The notes below the pieces were generated by a model that had not been told where the DNA came from, ran no database searches, and saw only the letters and a list, made by a program, of their open reading frames with translations. The position numbers were made by a program, and so were the translations under genes. A stretch of DNA of 64,000 nucleotides from WHSW01 sp963781265 (GTDB lineage Bacteria > Actinomycetota > Thermoleophilia > Solirubrobacterales > 70-9). Shown here piece after piece: positions 40,465 to 49,770 of the stretch. How positions within the stretch are numbered: position 1 is the stretch's first letter; every line of letters starts with the position of its first letter. The stretch spans positions 62,001 to 126,000 of the forward strand of contig CAWAFH010000015.1 of the NCBI GenBank assembly GCA_963781265.1, in the 5' to 3' direction.

Positions 40465-41349
40465 CTAGTCGAGCAGCGCCACGATCTCCGCCGCCGTCTC
40501 GGCGTCGCTGCGACCGCTGCGGTCGAGCACGCGGACGTCCTCCATCCGGCGCATCCAGGTCAGCTGGCGGCGGGCGTAGCGCCACTGGGCACGCTTCATC
40601 CCGTCGACGTCACCGGCGAGCAGCTCGTCGAACCCGATGGCAGCGCGCGCGGTTCGCGACGCGCCCCGCGCGTCGGCGCTGCGGACGTCCTCGAGCGCGC
40701 CGCTGCGGATCATCTCGTCGACGCGGGCGTCGATCCGCTCGCGCAGGAGATCGCGCTCGATCGTCAGCCCGACCAGCAAGGTCGGGACGCGCAGGCGCCG
40801 GCTCCACATCCCGTCGCCGCTCGCGTGCGGGGCGATCCCGAGCCGCGCCAGCTCGGTCAGGCGGACGATCCGCTTGACGTCGTTGGGGTGGACGCCGGAG
40901 GCAAGCTCCGGGCTGAGCTCGGCGTGCACCGCCGCCGGCCCGCGAGCGGCCACGTCGGCCTCGACCGCCGCTCTGACCTCAGAGGGGACGGCCGGTCGCA
41001 GCTCCAACTCGGAGAGCGCGGCGCGCAGGTACAGGCCGGTGCCGCCGACGACGATCGGGCGCCGGCCCTCGGCGAGCAGCGAGTCGATCTCGGCGTGGGC
41101 GAGCTTCGCGAACCGGCCCGCCGAGAACTCCTCGCCGACCGCCGCGACACCGAGCAGGCGGTGCTCGAGGCGCTCGCGCTCGGCCGGCGTCGCGGCGCCG
41201 CTCAGGACCTCGAGCCCGCGATAGACCTGGATCGAGTCGCAGCTGATCGCGACCGGATTCTCCCCGCGCTCGCGCAGCAGCTCGGCGGCCTCGATCGCGA
41301 TCCCGGTCTTGCCGATCGCGGTCGGGCCGAAGATCGCCAGCGCCCGCAT
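40465..41349 (-). CDS. miaA: tRNA dimethylallyltransferase MiaA
   Basis: 294 residues. P-loop GPTAIGKTGIAIEAA, then SCDSIQVYRGLEVLSGA, PIVVGGTGLYLRAALS and the C-terminal MKRAQWRYARRQLTWMRR, all diagnostic. It transfers a dimethylallyl group to N6 of A37 in tRNAs reading UNN codons; MiaB, encoded just upstream, then methylthiolates that base. The gene lies nine bases downstream of the miaB stop. Confidence 0.95.
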   Translation of the reverse strand: MRALAIFGPTAIGKTGIAIEAAELLRERGENPVAISCDSIQVYRGLEVLSGAATPAERERLEHRLLGVAAVGEEFSAGRFAKLAHAEIDSLLAEGRRPIVVGGTGLYLRAALSELELRPAVPSEVRAAVEADVAARGPAAVHAELSPELASGVHPNDVKRIVRLTELARLGIAPHASGDGMWSRRLRVPTLLVGLTIERDLLRERIDARVDEMIRSGALEDVRSADARGASRTARAAIGFDELLAGDVDGMKRAQWRYARRQLTWMRRMEDVRVLDRSGRSDAETAAEIVALLD

Positions 41350-41358
41350 CGGGCCGGG

Positions 41359-42681
41359 CTAGGTGGCGCGGCTCAGCAGCCGCTCGTGGCCGGTCAGGGT
41401 CTGTGAGGTGGCCGCCTCGATCTCGACCTCGACCAGCTCGCCCACCGCCGCGGTGCCGGCGAAGTTGACCGCCTTGTTGTGGCGCACCCGCCCTCGCAGC
41501 TGCGTCGCGTCGCGTCGCGTGGTGCCCTCGACCAGCACCTCCATCCGGCGCCCGACGAACCGCTGGGCGCGCTCGCGGGCGCGCCGCTGGACGGCCTCGA
41601 CCAGGCGCTCCATCCGCTCGCGCTTGACCGGGTGCGGAACCTGGTCGCCGAGGGCCGCCGCCTCGGTCCCGCGGCGCGGGCTGAACACGAACGTGAAGGC
41701 GCCGTCGTAGCCGACCTGCTCGACGACGTCGAGCGTGCGCTCGAAGTCCTCGTCGGTCTCGCCCGGGAAGCCGACGATGACGTCGGTGGTCAGCGCGCAA
41801 TCGGGCACGTGCTCGCGGATCAGCGCCACTCGGTCGAGGTAGCGCTCGCGGTTGTAGGTGCGCCGCATCGCCTTCAGGATCGGGGTCGAACCAGACTGCA
41901 GCGGCAGGTGGATGTGCTCGCAGACCGATTCGAGCTCGGCGTGGGCGCGGATCACGTCCTCGCGCATGTCCTTGGGGTGCGGGCTGGTGTACCGGATCCG
42001 CTCGATCCCGTCGACGGCGTCGAGCCGCCCGAGCAGCTCGGCGAAGCTCGTCCGGCGCTCGCCGAGGTCGCGCCCGAAGCTGTTCACGTTCTGGCCCAGC
42101 AGCGTCAGCTCGCGGACGCCGTCGGCGGCGAGCCGCTCGGCCTCGGCGACCAGCTCGATCGGGTCGCGGCTCTGCTCGCGGCCGCGGGTCGAGGGGACGA
42201 TGCAGTACGAGCAGCGGCAGTTGCAGCCCTGCGAGATCTGCAGCCAGGCCTGGAACTCGCGCTCGCGGCGCATCGGCAGGTCGCCCGCGAAGCCCTCGAA
42301 CTCGAAGTAGCCCTGCGCGCTGAGCGAGTCCGAGGTCAGGAACTCGGCGAGGCGAGCGATCTGGCCCGGGCCGAAGGCGACGTCGACGAACGGGAAGCGC
42401 TCGAAGACCTCGTCCTTGACCGACTGGGCCCAGCAGCCTCCGACCCCGACGACCCGCTCGGGGTTCTCGGACTTGAGCCGCTTCGCCTCTCCGAGGTGGG
42501 CGATGAAGCGGTTGTCGGCCGCCTCGCGGATCGAGCAGGTGTTGAAGAGGATCAGGTCGGCGTCGGCGCGCTCGGCGGCCGGCGCGTAGCCGAGTGACTC
42601 GAGCATCCCCTTCATCCGCTCGGAGTCGTGCTCGTTCATCTGGCACCCGAACGTGGTTACGTGGTAGCGCTTCCCGCTCAC
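41359..42681 (-). CDS. miaB: tRNA-2-methylthio-N6-dimethylallyladenosine synthase MiaB
   Basis: 440 residues from a GTG at 42681. The N-terminal cluster cysteines are in YHVTTFGCQMNEHDSERM, LFNTCSIREAAD and GVGGCWAQS; the radical-SAM triad is CNCRCSYC in SQGCNCRCSYCIVPSTRGRE. A TRAM-like C-terminal domain follows. It adds the 2-methylthio group to i6A37 in tRNA. An upstream ATG (42723) extends into the divergent gene and is rejected. Divergent from an enoyl-CoA hydratase gene by 22 bases. Confidence 0.95.
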   Translation of the reverse strand: MSGKRYHVTTFGCQMNEHDSERMKGMLESLGYAPAAERADADLILFNTCSIREAADNRFIAHLGEAKRLKSENPERVVGVGGCWAQSVKDEVFERFPFVDVAFGPGQIARLAEFLTSDSLSAQGYFEFEGFAGDLPMRREREFQAWLQISQGCNCRCSYCIVPSTRGREQSRDPIELVAEAERLAADGVRELTLLGQNVNSFGRDLGERRTSFAELLGRLDAVDGIERIRYTSPHPKDMREDVIRAHAELESVCEHIHLPLQSGSTPILKAMRRTYNRERYLDRVALIREHVPDCALTTDVIVGFPGETDEDFERTLDVVEQVGYDGAFTFVFSPRRGTEAAALGDQVPHPVKRERMERLVEAVQRRARERAQRFVGRRMEVLVEGTTRRDATQLRGRVRHNKAVNFAGTAAVGELVEVEIEAATSQTLTGHERLLSRAT

Positions 42682-42703
42682 GCGGCCAATCTTAGGAGGA
42701 CGA

Positions 42704-43507
42704 ATGGAGTACGAGCAGATCACCTACGAGCTCGACGACCACGTCGCGGTGCTCACCTACGACCGCCCCGAGCAGCGAAACGCGGTCTCGAGGCGGATGA
42801 ACGAGGAGCTCCACCACGCGTGGCGGCGCTTCCGCGACGACGATGACGCCTTCGTGCTCGTGGTCACCGGCCGCGGCGAGGCGTTCTGCGCCGGCTGGGA
42901 CCTCCAGGACGCCGCCGACTGGCCCCGGCCGGAGTGGGACGAGTTCCGCACCCACGTCTACGACTCGGCCGGCGACTGCGGCTACACCCGCCGCGTCGAC
43001 GTGTTCAAGCCGGTGATCGCCGCCGTCAACGGCTGGGCGGTCGCGGCCGGGCTCGAGAACGCGCTGCTCGCCGACATCCGGATCGTCGCGCGCACCGCCG
43101 TCTTCGGCGCCCTCGAGCGGCGCTGGAACATCGTCGCCGGCGACGGGATGACCGTCCGCCTGCCGCTGGTCGTCGGGTATGCGAAGGCGATGGAGCTGAT
43201 CGTCACGGGTCGCCCGGTCGACGCCGAGGAGGCGCTGGCGATCGGGCTCGCGAACGAGGTCGTCGACGAGGGACAGGCGCTACCGCGGGCGCTGGAGCTG
43301 GCCCGTGAGATCGCGGCGCTGCCCCAGGGCGCGATCAGGACCGACAAGGAGACGATGGTCCGCAACGTCGGGCGGACGTACGAGGAGCGGCTGCGCAACG
43401 AGGTCGAGGCGGCGCTGTCGATGTTCTGGCGCCGCGACTCGCACGCGATCGGCGCCTCGGCGTTCAAGCGCGGCGAGACGCCCGAGTGGCCCAACCATGG
43501 GCTCTAA
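42704..43507 (+). CDS. enoyl-CoA hydratase/isomerase family protein
   Basis: 267 residues. TAGGAGGACGA directly before the ATG is one of the best Shine-Dalgarno sequences here. The crotonase fold is evident: YDRPEQRNAVSRRMNEEL, VVTGRGEAFCAGWDLQDAAD (oxyanion-forming GxFCAGxDL) and INGW-like AAVNGWAVAAGLENALLADI. Of the two catalytic glutamates of enoyl-CoA hydratases, the second is replaced in FGALERRWNIVAGDG, so it may be an isomerase or another crotonase activity. Confidence 0.85.
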   Translation: MEYEQITYELDDHVAVLTYDRPEQRNAVSRRMNEELHHAWRRFRDDDDAFVLVVTGRGEAFCAGWDLQDAADWPRPEWDEFRTHVYDSAGDCGYTRRVDVFKPVIAAVNGWAVAAGLENALLADIRIVARTAVFGALERRWNIVAGDGMTVRLPLVVGYAKAMELIVTGRPVDAEEALAIGLANEVVDEGQALPRALELAREIAALPQGAIRTDKETMVRNVGRTYEERLRNEVEAALSMFWRRDSHAIGASAFKRGETPEWPNHGL

Positions 43508-43518
43508 GGGAGTTTCGC

Positions 43519-44495
43519 CTACTGGCGCGCCGCCCAGACCGGGTCGAAGCCGCGCATCGTCGGCCGCGTGATCCGCTTTCGCACCTCGCCGCCGATCGTC
43601 CGGCGCGCGAGATGGAAGGTCGTGTGGCGCCCGGCGACCATGTAGACGATCTGGTTGCCCGAGGGGCTGTACTTGGGCCCGAAGGTGTAGTTCGCCCCCG
43701 GGCGGTTGAGCCGGCGCATGGCGGTCCCGTCGGGCCGATCGTGTACAGGCTGGAGTGCGTCTGTCCCTCCCAGGCGGAGTTGAAGACGATCCGGCGGCCG
43801 TCGGGCGAGTAGTCGGGGTTGCCGGCGTTCAGCCGCCACGGGGTGATCCGGTGGATGTCGAGCGAGTCGAGCTCGACGGTGAAGATCGCCGACGCCTGCG
43901 TCGGGCTGTCGAGGTCTTGGAAGGTGCCCGCGAGCTGGGTTCCGTCGGGTGACCAGGTCCAGCCGCCCGCCTCGAAGTCGCGCTTGCCGTTGCCGGTGTC
44001 GTGGATCAGCGTGCGCAGATGCGTCCCGTTGCGATTCATGATCATCAGGTCGATGTGGTCCGCGTTGTCGTTAACGATCGGCGCGAAGGCGCGGTTGAAG
44101 ACGATCCGGCTCCCGTCGGGCGACCAGGCGGGCTCGCCGTCGCCCAGGCACCGGCCGGTGCAGCCGTGGGTGATCGTGCGGGCGTTGGCGCCGCCGATCC
44201 GCATCGTGATGATCTTGTCGGGGACGCGCCGCGAGCCGATCAGCGTGAACGCGATCCGCCCGCCACGGGGCGAGACGTCAGCCGCGACGGCGTCGCGCCG
44301 GTAGTCCGTGAGCACGTGGGCGTGACGTCCGCGCGGCGTCAGCGTCGTGATCTGCGCCGGGCTCGAGCTGGTGAAGTGCGAGAACACGATCCGCCCGTTG
44401 TGCCCGGCGAAGGTGCCGGTGGCTGGGCCGGCCACGGCGACCGTCGCGATCCCGATTCCGAGCACGATCCCAGCGGCGACCTTGCAACGCCTCAT
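43519..44495 (-). pseudogene. secreted TolB/WD40-like beta-propeller protein, frameshifted
   Basis: About 325 residues when repaired. A signal peptide (KVAAGIVLGIGIATVAVAGP) is followed by PD40-type propeller repeats: GEPAWSPDGSRIVFN, GGWTWSPDGTQLAGTF and GNPDYSPDGRRIVFNSAWEG. After LYTIGP the frame is lost; the expected continuation PDGTAMRRLNRPGANYTFGP, with a further YSPSGNQIVYMVAGRH repeat, lies in the next frame and ends at 43519. One missing base near 43730 explains the break. Likely a periplasmic or extracellular binding protein. GGAGGTG precedes the ATG. Confidence 0.75.
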
Positions 44496-44557
44496 CCGAC
44501 ACCTCCGAGTCCGGGGTTCCTACCCTCCCCGACCCGAAAGCGCTATGTCAAGGGGGC

Positions 44558-45175
44558 TCAGCCCTTGCCGCTGGTGACCTGAGAGAGGTACGAGACCAGT
44601 GCGTCGAGCTGCTCGGGGCTGAGCGAGGTGCCGTAGCTGGTGGGCATCACGTTCGGCGGATACCCCTGCTCGACGAAGGCGCTGGGGTCGACGATCGACT
44701 GCTTGATGAAGGCCTCGTCCTTGCCCTTCAGGGCGGCGTCGAGGTCGGGGCCCGTGGTCGCCGTCGAGCCCGCGTCGGCGAGCGTGTGGCAGCCCGTACA
44801 GCCCTCGGTCGCGAACACCTCGGCGCCGTCGACCGACGCGGTCGTCGCGGTGCTCGTGGTGGTGCTGGGCGAGGCGGCGGCGCTGCCGACCTCCTCGTCG
44901 GCCTCCGTGGTGTTGCCGGCCTCCTCGTTCGCGGCCGCGTCGGCGGCCAGCTCGGCCTCGTGCGCGTCCTGCTCGTCCTCCGCGTTTCGCCACGCGAAGG
45001 TCATCGTCGCGACGACGACGAGCGCGATCGCGAGCGTGCCGCCGACCAGGACCGCGCGCGAGGTCGGAAACTTGTCGTAGCGCAGTCCGAGGAACGAGAC
45101 GACGAGCGCGATCGCCACCAGGCTGAGGCCCAGGACGAAGAAGGCGCTGTGATTGAGCTCGGCGACGGGGATCAT
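44558..45175 (-). CDS. membrane-anchored class I cytochrome c
   Basis: 205 residues. Two N-terminal transmembrane helices (about 10–28 and 43–62), a Glu/Ala/Thr-rich linker, then one haem domain: ATEGCTGCHTLADAG holds CxxCH and NVMPTSYGTSLS the axial methionine, with LSPEQLDALVSYLS the usual last helix. It probably passes electrons in the respiratory chain on the outer face of the membrane. CcdA elsewhere in the window belongs to haem-maturation chemistry. Confidence 0.85.
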   Translation of the reverse strand: MIPVAELNHSAFFVLGLSLVAIALVVSFLGLRYDKFPTSRAVLVGGTLAIALVVVATMTFAWRNAEDEQDAHEAELAADAAANEEAGNTTEADEEVGSAAASPSTTTSTATTASVDGAEVFATEGCTGCHTLADAGSTATTGPDLDAALKGKDEAFIKQSIVDPSAFVEQGYPPNVMPTSYGTSLSPEQLDALVSYLSQVTSGKG

Positions 45176-45184
45176 CGGGGGCGG

Positions 45185-45190
45185 ATCCTA
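45185..45190 (-). promoter_or_regulatory. -10 element, putative leaderless promoter (cytochrome c)
   Basis: TAGGAT on the minus strand, nine bases before the ATG at 45175. Confidence 0.4.
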
Positions 45191-45235
45191 GAACACCGCC
45201 GCGGACGCGCTCCCCGCGCCCCGACCGGGCGCCGG

Positions 45236-46660
45236 TCAGCTCGCATAGCTCGTCGAACGACTTTCGCGGATCACCGTGATCTTGATCCTCCCCGGGTACT
45301 CGATCTCCTTCTCGACGGCCGTCGCGATCTCGTGCGCGATCAGCGCCGCGCGCTCGTCATCGACCTCACCCGGATCGACGATCACCCGGATCTCGCGACC
45401 GGCCCGCATCGCGAACACGCGCTCGACGCCCTGATGGCGGGTGGCGATGTCCTCAAGGTCTCGCAGGCGCCCCACGTACTGCTCGAGCGCGTCGCCGCGC
45501 GCTCCCGGTCGCGCCCCGGAGACGGCGTCGGCGGCCTGCACGATCACCGCCTCAACCGTGCGCGGCTCGACCTCGCCGTGGTGGGCCTCCATCGCGTGGG
45601 CGACCGCCTCGGCCTCCCCGCGGCGCCGCGCGATCTTGCCGCCGACCAGGGCGTGCGGGCCCTCGACCTCGTGGGTCACGGCCTTGCCGATGTCGTGCAG
45701 GAGGGCGGCGCGGCGGGCGGTCTCCACCGAGGCGCCGAGCTCGTCGGCCATCAGCGCCGCGAGCTGTGAGCACTCGACCAGGTGGTCGAGGACGTTCTGG
45801 CCGTAGCTGGTCCGGAACCGCAGCTGCCCGAGGAGGCGCAGGAGCTCCGGGTCGAGGCCGTTGACGCGCGCCTCGAGCGCCGCCCGCTCCCCCTCCTCCG
45901 CGATCCGCACGTCGATCTCGTCGCGGACGTGCTCATAGGTCTCCTCGATCAGCGCCGGGTGGATGCGTCCGTCGGCGATCAGCCGCTCGAGGGTCTCGCG
46001 CGCGATCTCGCGCCGAACCCCGTCGAAGCTCGACAGGACGACCGCGGACGGCGTCTCGTCGATGATCACGTCGACGCCGGTGAGCTTTTCCAGCGCGCGG
46101 ATGTTGCGCCCGTCGCGGCCGATGATCCGGCCCTTCATCTCGTCGTTGGGGAGCTCGACCAGGCGCGTGGTCGACTCGCTGGAGTGCTTCGCCGCGATCC
46201 GGTGCATGGCGACCGACAGGATGCTGCGCGCCCGGCGCTCGGCCTCGGCGCGCGTCTCCTCCTCGATCTGCTGGAGCCGCAGTCCGGCCTGGTGGCGCGC
46301 CTCCTGCTCGACCTCGGCCAGCAGCAGCTGCTTCGCCTGCGCTGCGCTCAGCCCCGAGAGTCGCTCGAGCTCGCGGCGCTGGACGCGCTTCGACTGCTTC
46401 AGCTCCTCCAGCTCCTTGGTGAGGTTGCGCTCACGGTCCTCGATCGCCTGCGTGCGCCGCTCGGCGTCGGCGCGCTGGACCCCGAGCGACTCGGCCTCGC
46501 GCAGCGCGCGCTCCTCCATCCTCGCGATCTCCTCGCGCCGGGCGCGCAGCTCCGCGGCGCTCCCGGTGCCGTTGCCGACTGCAGGGTCGGCCGGGGTGGT
46601 CGGGGCGGGGTCGGCGGAGCGCTCGCGCCGCCAGGGAAGCCAAAGCGCGCGTTGGGCCAT
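45236..46660 (-). CDS. rny: ribonuclease Y
   Basis: 474 residues. A long coiled coil (about 35–140) precedes a KH domain (MKGRIIGRDGRNIRALEKLT) and an HD domain (RRAALLHDIGKAVTHEVEG) with AHHGEVEPRTVEAVIVQAAD. RNase Y is a metal-dependent endoribonuclease starting mRNA decay. The usual N-terminal transmembrane anchor is absent: the protein begins with a polar segment (PWRRERSADPAPTTPADP). GAGAGG directly precedes the ATG. Confidence 0.93.
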   Translation of the reverse strand: MAQRALWLPWRRERSADPAPTTPADPAVGNGTGSAAELRARREEIARMEERALREAESLGVQRADAERRTQAIEDRERNLTKELEELKQSKRVQRRELERLSGLSAAQAKQLLLAEVEQEARHQAGLRLQQIEEETRAEAERRARSILSVAMHRIAAKHSSESTTRLVELPNDEMKGRIIGRDGRNIRALEKLTGVDVIIDETPSAVVLSSFDGVRREIARETLERLIADGRIHPALIEETYEHVRDEIDVRIAEEGERAALEARVNGLDPELLRLLGQLRFRTSYGQNVLDHLVECSQLAALMADELGASVETARRAALLHDIGKAVTHEVEGPHALVGGKIARRRGEAEAVAHAMEAHHGEVEPRTVEAVIVQAADAVSGARPGARGDALEQYVGRLRDLEDIATRHQGVERVFAMRAGREIRVIVDPGEVDDERAALIAHEIATAVEKEIEYPGRIKITVIRESRSTSYAS

Positions 46661-46966
46661 CGCATCCTCTCCGCGGCCCAGCGGTGGGGCCGTTCGCTAT
46701 CCCGCTTGTCGGCGGCCCGTTCGTCGGACCGCCGCGACCATCGGCCACAAGCGCGCCCGCGAATGCTGCTGATCATCGCCGCGCGAGGTGCGCGGCCGGG
46801 CGGCGCCTCAGGCCGCTCGGTGGTCTTCCTCTGGGATCTGGGTGGTCAAGTCGATAGTGGTGGAGGAGCGGTTTTCAGCTGCTTCGCTTGCGTGATTGAG
46901 GCGGCAACGGCCGCACGCCGATCGTAAACCCGGACCGTTGATCTGGCAAGCGCGGCAGGCCGCGGC
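46661..46966. other. 306-base intergenic region between recX and rny
   Basis: I see no gene, repeat or clear RNA structure here. It must hold the rny promoter and leader on the minus strand; TTGACC at about 46850 is a -35 candidate but no convincing -10 element follows at normal spacing. Confidence 0.4.
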
Positions 46967-47419
46967 TCAGGCAGCCCGGCGCTCGAGCCCGCGAACGGCG
47001 TCGTAGGCGACCTCGGAGTCGTAGCCGCGCCGAGCCAGGTAGGCGACCGCCCGGGCGCGCGAGCGCTCGTCGGCCGCGGTCTCGCCGCGCCGCTCGAGCA
47101 GCGCGATCGCGCGGGCGAGCTGGTCGTCGTGGCCGTCGCCCGCGAGCGCCCCGTCGATCAGGTCGCGCTCGACCCCGCGCGCGATCAGCGCCGCGCGGAT
47201 GCGCTCCGGCCCCCAGCCGCGCAGCTCGCGCTTATCGGCCGCGAAGGCCGCGGCGAACCGCTCGTCGTCGATCGCCTCGGAGTCGATCAGGCGCTCGATC
47301 GCCTCGTCGACCGCCGCCCGCTCGAAGCCGCGCTCCGCGAGCCATTCGCGCAGCTCGCCGCTGGTGTGCTCGCGGCGCCCCAGCGCCTCGAGCGCCCGCT
47401 CGAAGGCCTGCTCGGACAT
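46967..47419 (-). CDS. recX: regulatory protein RecX
   Basis: 150 residues. Helical repeat protein with ALGRREHTSGELREWLAERG, AIDDERFAAAFAADKRELRG and WGPERIRAALIARGV, the three RecX blocks; the end ARAVAYLARRGYDSEVAYDAV is the last. RecX caps RecA filaments and restrains recombinase activity. It lies nine bases downstream of recA, the usual operon order. Confidence 0.93.
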   Translation of the reverse strand: MSEQAFERALEALGRREHTSGELREWLAERGFERAAVDEAIERLIDSEAIDDERFAAAFAADKRELRGWGPERIRAALIARGVERDLIDGALAGDGHDDQLARAIALLERRGETAADERSRARAVAYLARRGYDSEVAYDAVRGLERRAA

Positions 47420-47428
47420 CCGTGCGCT

Positions 47429-48553
47429 TCAGGCGGCCTTGCGCTCCGGCTCGGCCGCGGCCGGTTCCGTGCTCTGGTCGGCCTCCGCCGGCTCGGGAAC
47501 CGCCCGCGGCGGCGCCGGGGTGCGCTCGACCCCGAGCTCGGCGAACAGCTTCGCCTCGATCTCGGCGGCGAGATCCGGGTTCTCGGCCAGGTACTGCTTG
47601 GTGTTGTTGCGACCCTGCCCGAGGCGCAGCTCGCCGTAGGAGAAGAACGAGCCGGACTTCTGCACCAGGTCGTGCTCGAGCGCCAGATCGAGCAGGCAGC
47701 CCTCGTGTGAGATCCCGAGGCCGTAGGTGATGTCGAACTCGGCCTGCTTGAACGGCGCCGCGACCTTGTTCTTGACCACCTTCACGCGGACCCGGTTGCC
47801 GACCGCCTCGGTGCCCTCCTTCAACGTCTCGATCCGGCGGATGTCGAGCCGCTGCGAGGCGTAGAACTTGAGCGCGCGGCCACCGGGCTGCGTCTCCGGC
47901 GACCCGAACATGACCCCGATCTTCTCGCGGATCTGGTTCGTGAGCAGGCAGACGGTCTTCGCCCGGTTCAGGTTGCCGGCGAGCTTGCGCATCGCCTGCG
48001 ACATCATCCGCGCCTGCAGGCCGACCTGCTGTTCGCCCATCTGGCCCTCGAGCTCGACCCGCGGGGTGAGCGCGGCAACCGAGTCGACGGCGACCACGTC
48101 GACCGCCCCGGAGCGAACCAGGACGTCGACGATCTCGAGCGCCTGCTCGCCGTAGTCGGGCTGCGAGACGAGGAGCTCGTCGATGTTGACCCCGATCGTC
48201 TTCGCGTAGACCGGGTCGATCGCGTGCTCGGCGTCGACGAACGCGCAGACTCCGCCGCGGGCCTGGGCCTCCGCGATGATGTGGTAGACGAGGGTCGTCT
48301 TGCCGGACGACTCGGGGCCGAAGATCTCGACGATCCGGCCGGCCGGCACGCCGCCCACTCCGAGCGCGAGGTCCAGCGACAGGGCGCCGGTCGGGATCGC
48401 GTCGACGTCGACGTGGCCCTTGTCGCCGAGGCGCATCACCGAGCCCTGACCGAAGTCCTTCTCGATCTGGGTCACCGCGGCCTGCAGGGCCGCGTTCTTG
48501 GCCTGGGCCTCCTTGTCGGCCGCCTTGAGCTCGGCCTTGGTCGCATCCGCCAT
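47429..48553 (-). CDS. recA: recombinase RecA
   Basis: 374 residues from the ATG at 48553. Walker A GPESSGKTTLVYHIIAEAQ, Walker B VDVVAVDSVAALTPR, loop regions EGQMGEQQVGLQARMMSQAM and NQIREKIGVMFGSPETQPGG, and a Glu/Ala/Pro-rich C-terminal tail that may regulate it. RecA drives strand exchange and SOS induction. GAGGTGA lies six bases before the start. No SOS box is evident, because thpR lies seven bases upstream and the promoter is probably before it. Confidence 0.98.
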   Translation of the reverse strand: MADATKAELKAADKEAQAKNAALQAAVTQIEKDFGQGSVMRLGDKGHVDVDAIPTGALSLDLALGVGGVPAGRIVEIFGPESSGKTTLVYHIIAEAQARGGVCAFVDAEHAIDPVYAKTIGVNIDELLVSQPDYGEQALEIVDVLVRSGAVDVVAVDSVAALTPRVELEGQMGEQQVGLQARMMSQAMRKLAGNLNRAKTVCLLTNQIREKIGVMFGSPETQPGGRALKFYASQRLDIRRIETLKEGTEAVGNRVRVKVVKNKVAAPFKQAEFDITYGLGISHEGCLLDLALEHDLVQKSGSFFSYGELRLGQGRNNTKQYLAENPDLAAEIEAKLFAELGVERTPAPPRAVPEPAEADQSTEPAAAEPERKAA

Positions 48554-48560
48554 CTCTAGA

Positions 48561-49202
48561 TCACCTCTTTTGGGTCCTGGTCCCTTCCGGGGAAGGCAAG
48601 TCGACGCCGGCAAGGCGCTCGTACTCGGCTCCTTGCGGCTTGAGATCGGAACGGTAGAGCGCCACCCGGACGGCACCGAAGGGCTCCGTGAGCCGCTTCG
48701 GCAGCGGTTTCGGCGCCCGCTTGACCCGTTGTGGGCGGCTCCTGCCGCGACGCTCTCCGGGGGCCGGCGGCAGGCGCTCGGACCGCACCCTGGCGATCGT
48801 CACGTGCGGCCAGAAACCCCGCTTCTCCGGCTTGTAGAAGCGCTCGGCGGCGAGCGCCTCGGCGAGCTCGGCCTGCAGGGCCGAGGCGCTCTCGCTGGCG
48901 CCGCCGATCGCGTAGAGCCGCGGCCTCCCCTTCGGCATCGCCGACGCCTCGGGGTCGAAGCGCAGCTCGACCGGCCGCGGGGTGACCCGGCCGAGCAGCT
49001 CGGCGATCCGGCCGATCGCCTGCTCGGGATGCGAGGACAAGAAGCACAGGGTCACGTGCAGCGCCTCGGGGCGCATCGGCCGCAGGGCGGGATCGCTCAG
49101 CGCCTCGGACTGCCAGCGCGCGATCGCCCCGCGGACGTCCTCGGGCAGGTCCAGGGCCATGAACAGGCGCGCTGAGCTGGCCTTGGGCCGCTGATCGGTC
49201 AC
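48561..49202 (-). CDS. thpR: RNA 2',3'-cyclic phosphodiesterase ThpR
   Basis: 213 residues, GTG start. SARLFMALDLPEDVRGAIAR, then two HxTx motifs, ALHVTLCFLSS and PHVTIARVRS, the catalytic pair of the 2H phosphoesterase superfamily; bacterial ThpR hydrolyses 2',3'-cyclic phosphates on RNA. It heads the recA–recX transcript. A TAGGTT element six bases before the GTG suggests the operon promoter. Confidence 0.9.
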   Translation of the reverse strand: MTDQRPKASSARLFMALDLPEDVRGAIARWQSEALSDPALRPMRPEALHVTLCFLSSHPEQAIGRIAELLGRVTPRPVELRFDPEASAMPKGRPRLYAIGGASESASALQAELAEALAAERFYKPEKRGFWPHVTIARVRSERLPPAPGERRGRSRPQRVKRAPKPLPKRLTEPFGAVRVALYRSDLKPQGAEYERLAGVDLPSPEGTRTQKR

Positions 49203-49208
49203 CGGGCC

Positions 49209-49214
49209 AACCTA
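49209..49214 (-). promoter_or_regulatory. -10 element, putative leaderless promoter (thpR–recA–recX)
   Basis: TAGGTT on the minus strand, six bases before the GTG at 49202. Confidence 0.5.
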
Positions 49215-49269
49215 CGCTGCCTCGCGGCGTTAGGGGCGCGCACAGCGCGCCAACTGGGCGCCACGATCG

Positions 49270-49770
49270 TCACGAAAGCGAGACGTGGCGGAAGCCGAGC
49301 CGCCCTCCATCGACCTCCGCGACCCCGAAGCTGCGCTCCGGCGCGCGCCGGCGCTCCGTCGGGCTTCCGGGGTTGAAGATCTGAAAACCGGCCGCGCGCT
49401 CGTGCAGCGGCAGATGCGAATGGCCGAAGACGACCGCGTCCGCGTCCGGGAACGTCCCGCGCAGCCGCTCCAGCCGGCCGCGCGCCGGGCCGGCGTCGTG
49501 GATCACCGCGATCGTGACCCCGGCGATCTCGACCCGCGCCCGCTCGGGCAGCAGCTCGCGCAGGCGCGGCTCGTCGACGTTGCCGTGCACCGCCACCAGC
49601 CTCGTCGCGATTTCGGCGAGCTCCTCGTACACCTCGCGCCCGAAGAAGTCACCCGCGTGGATCACCAGGTCGGCGGCCCGCACGGCGCTCAGGAGCTCGT
49701 CGTCCAGGCGCCGCTGTCCGCGCGGCATGTGGGTGTCGGCGAGCACGGCGATGCGCGCCGCGGCGCTCAC
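49270..49770 (-). CDS. YfcE/MJ0936-type metallophosphoesterase
   Basis: 166 residues, GTG start at 49770 overlapping the epoxide hydrolase stop (GTGA). Metal-binding motifs appear in order: VLADTHMPRG, VIHAGDFFG, AVHGNVDEPRL and VVFGHSHLPLHER, ending NPGSPTERR. Small phosphodiesterase of the calcineurin-like superfamily acting on an unknown phosphodiester. Confidence 0.9.
   Translation of the reverse strand: MSAAARIAVLADTHMPRGQRRLDDELLSAVRAADLVIHAGDFFGREVYEELAEIATRLVAVHGNVDEPRLRELLPERARVEIAGVTIAVIHDAGPARGRLERLRGTFPDADAVVFGHSHLPLHERAAGFQIFNPGSPTERRRAPERSFGVAEVDGGRLGFRHVSLS

Noticed and set aside
48540..48600. SOS box upstream of recA.
   Set aside because: The gap to thpR is seven bases and holds only a ribosome binding site; no inverted GAAC/GTTC pair is seen.
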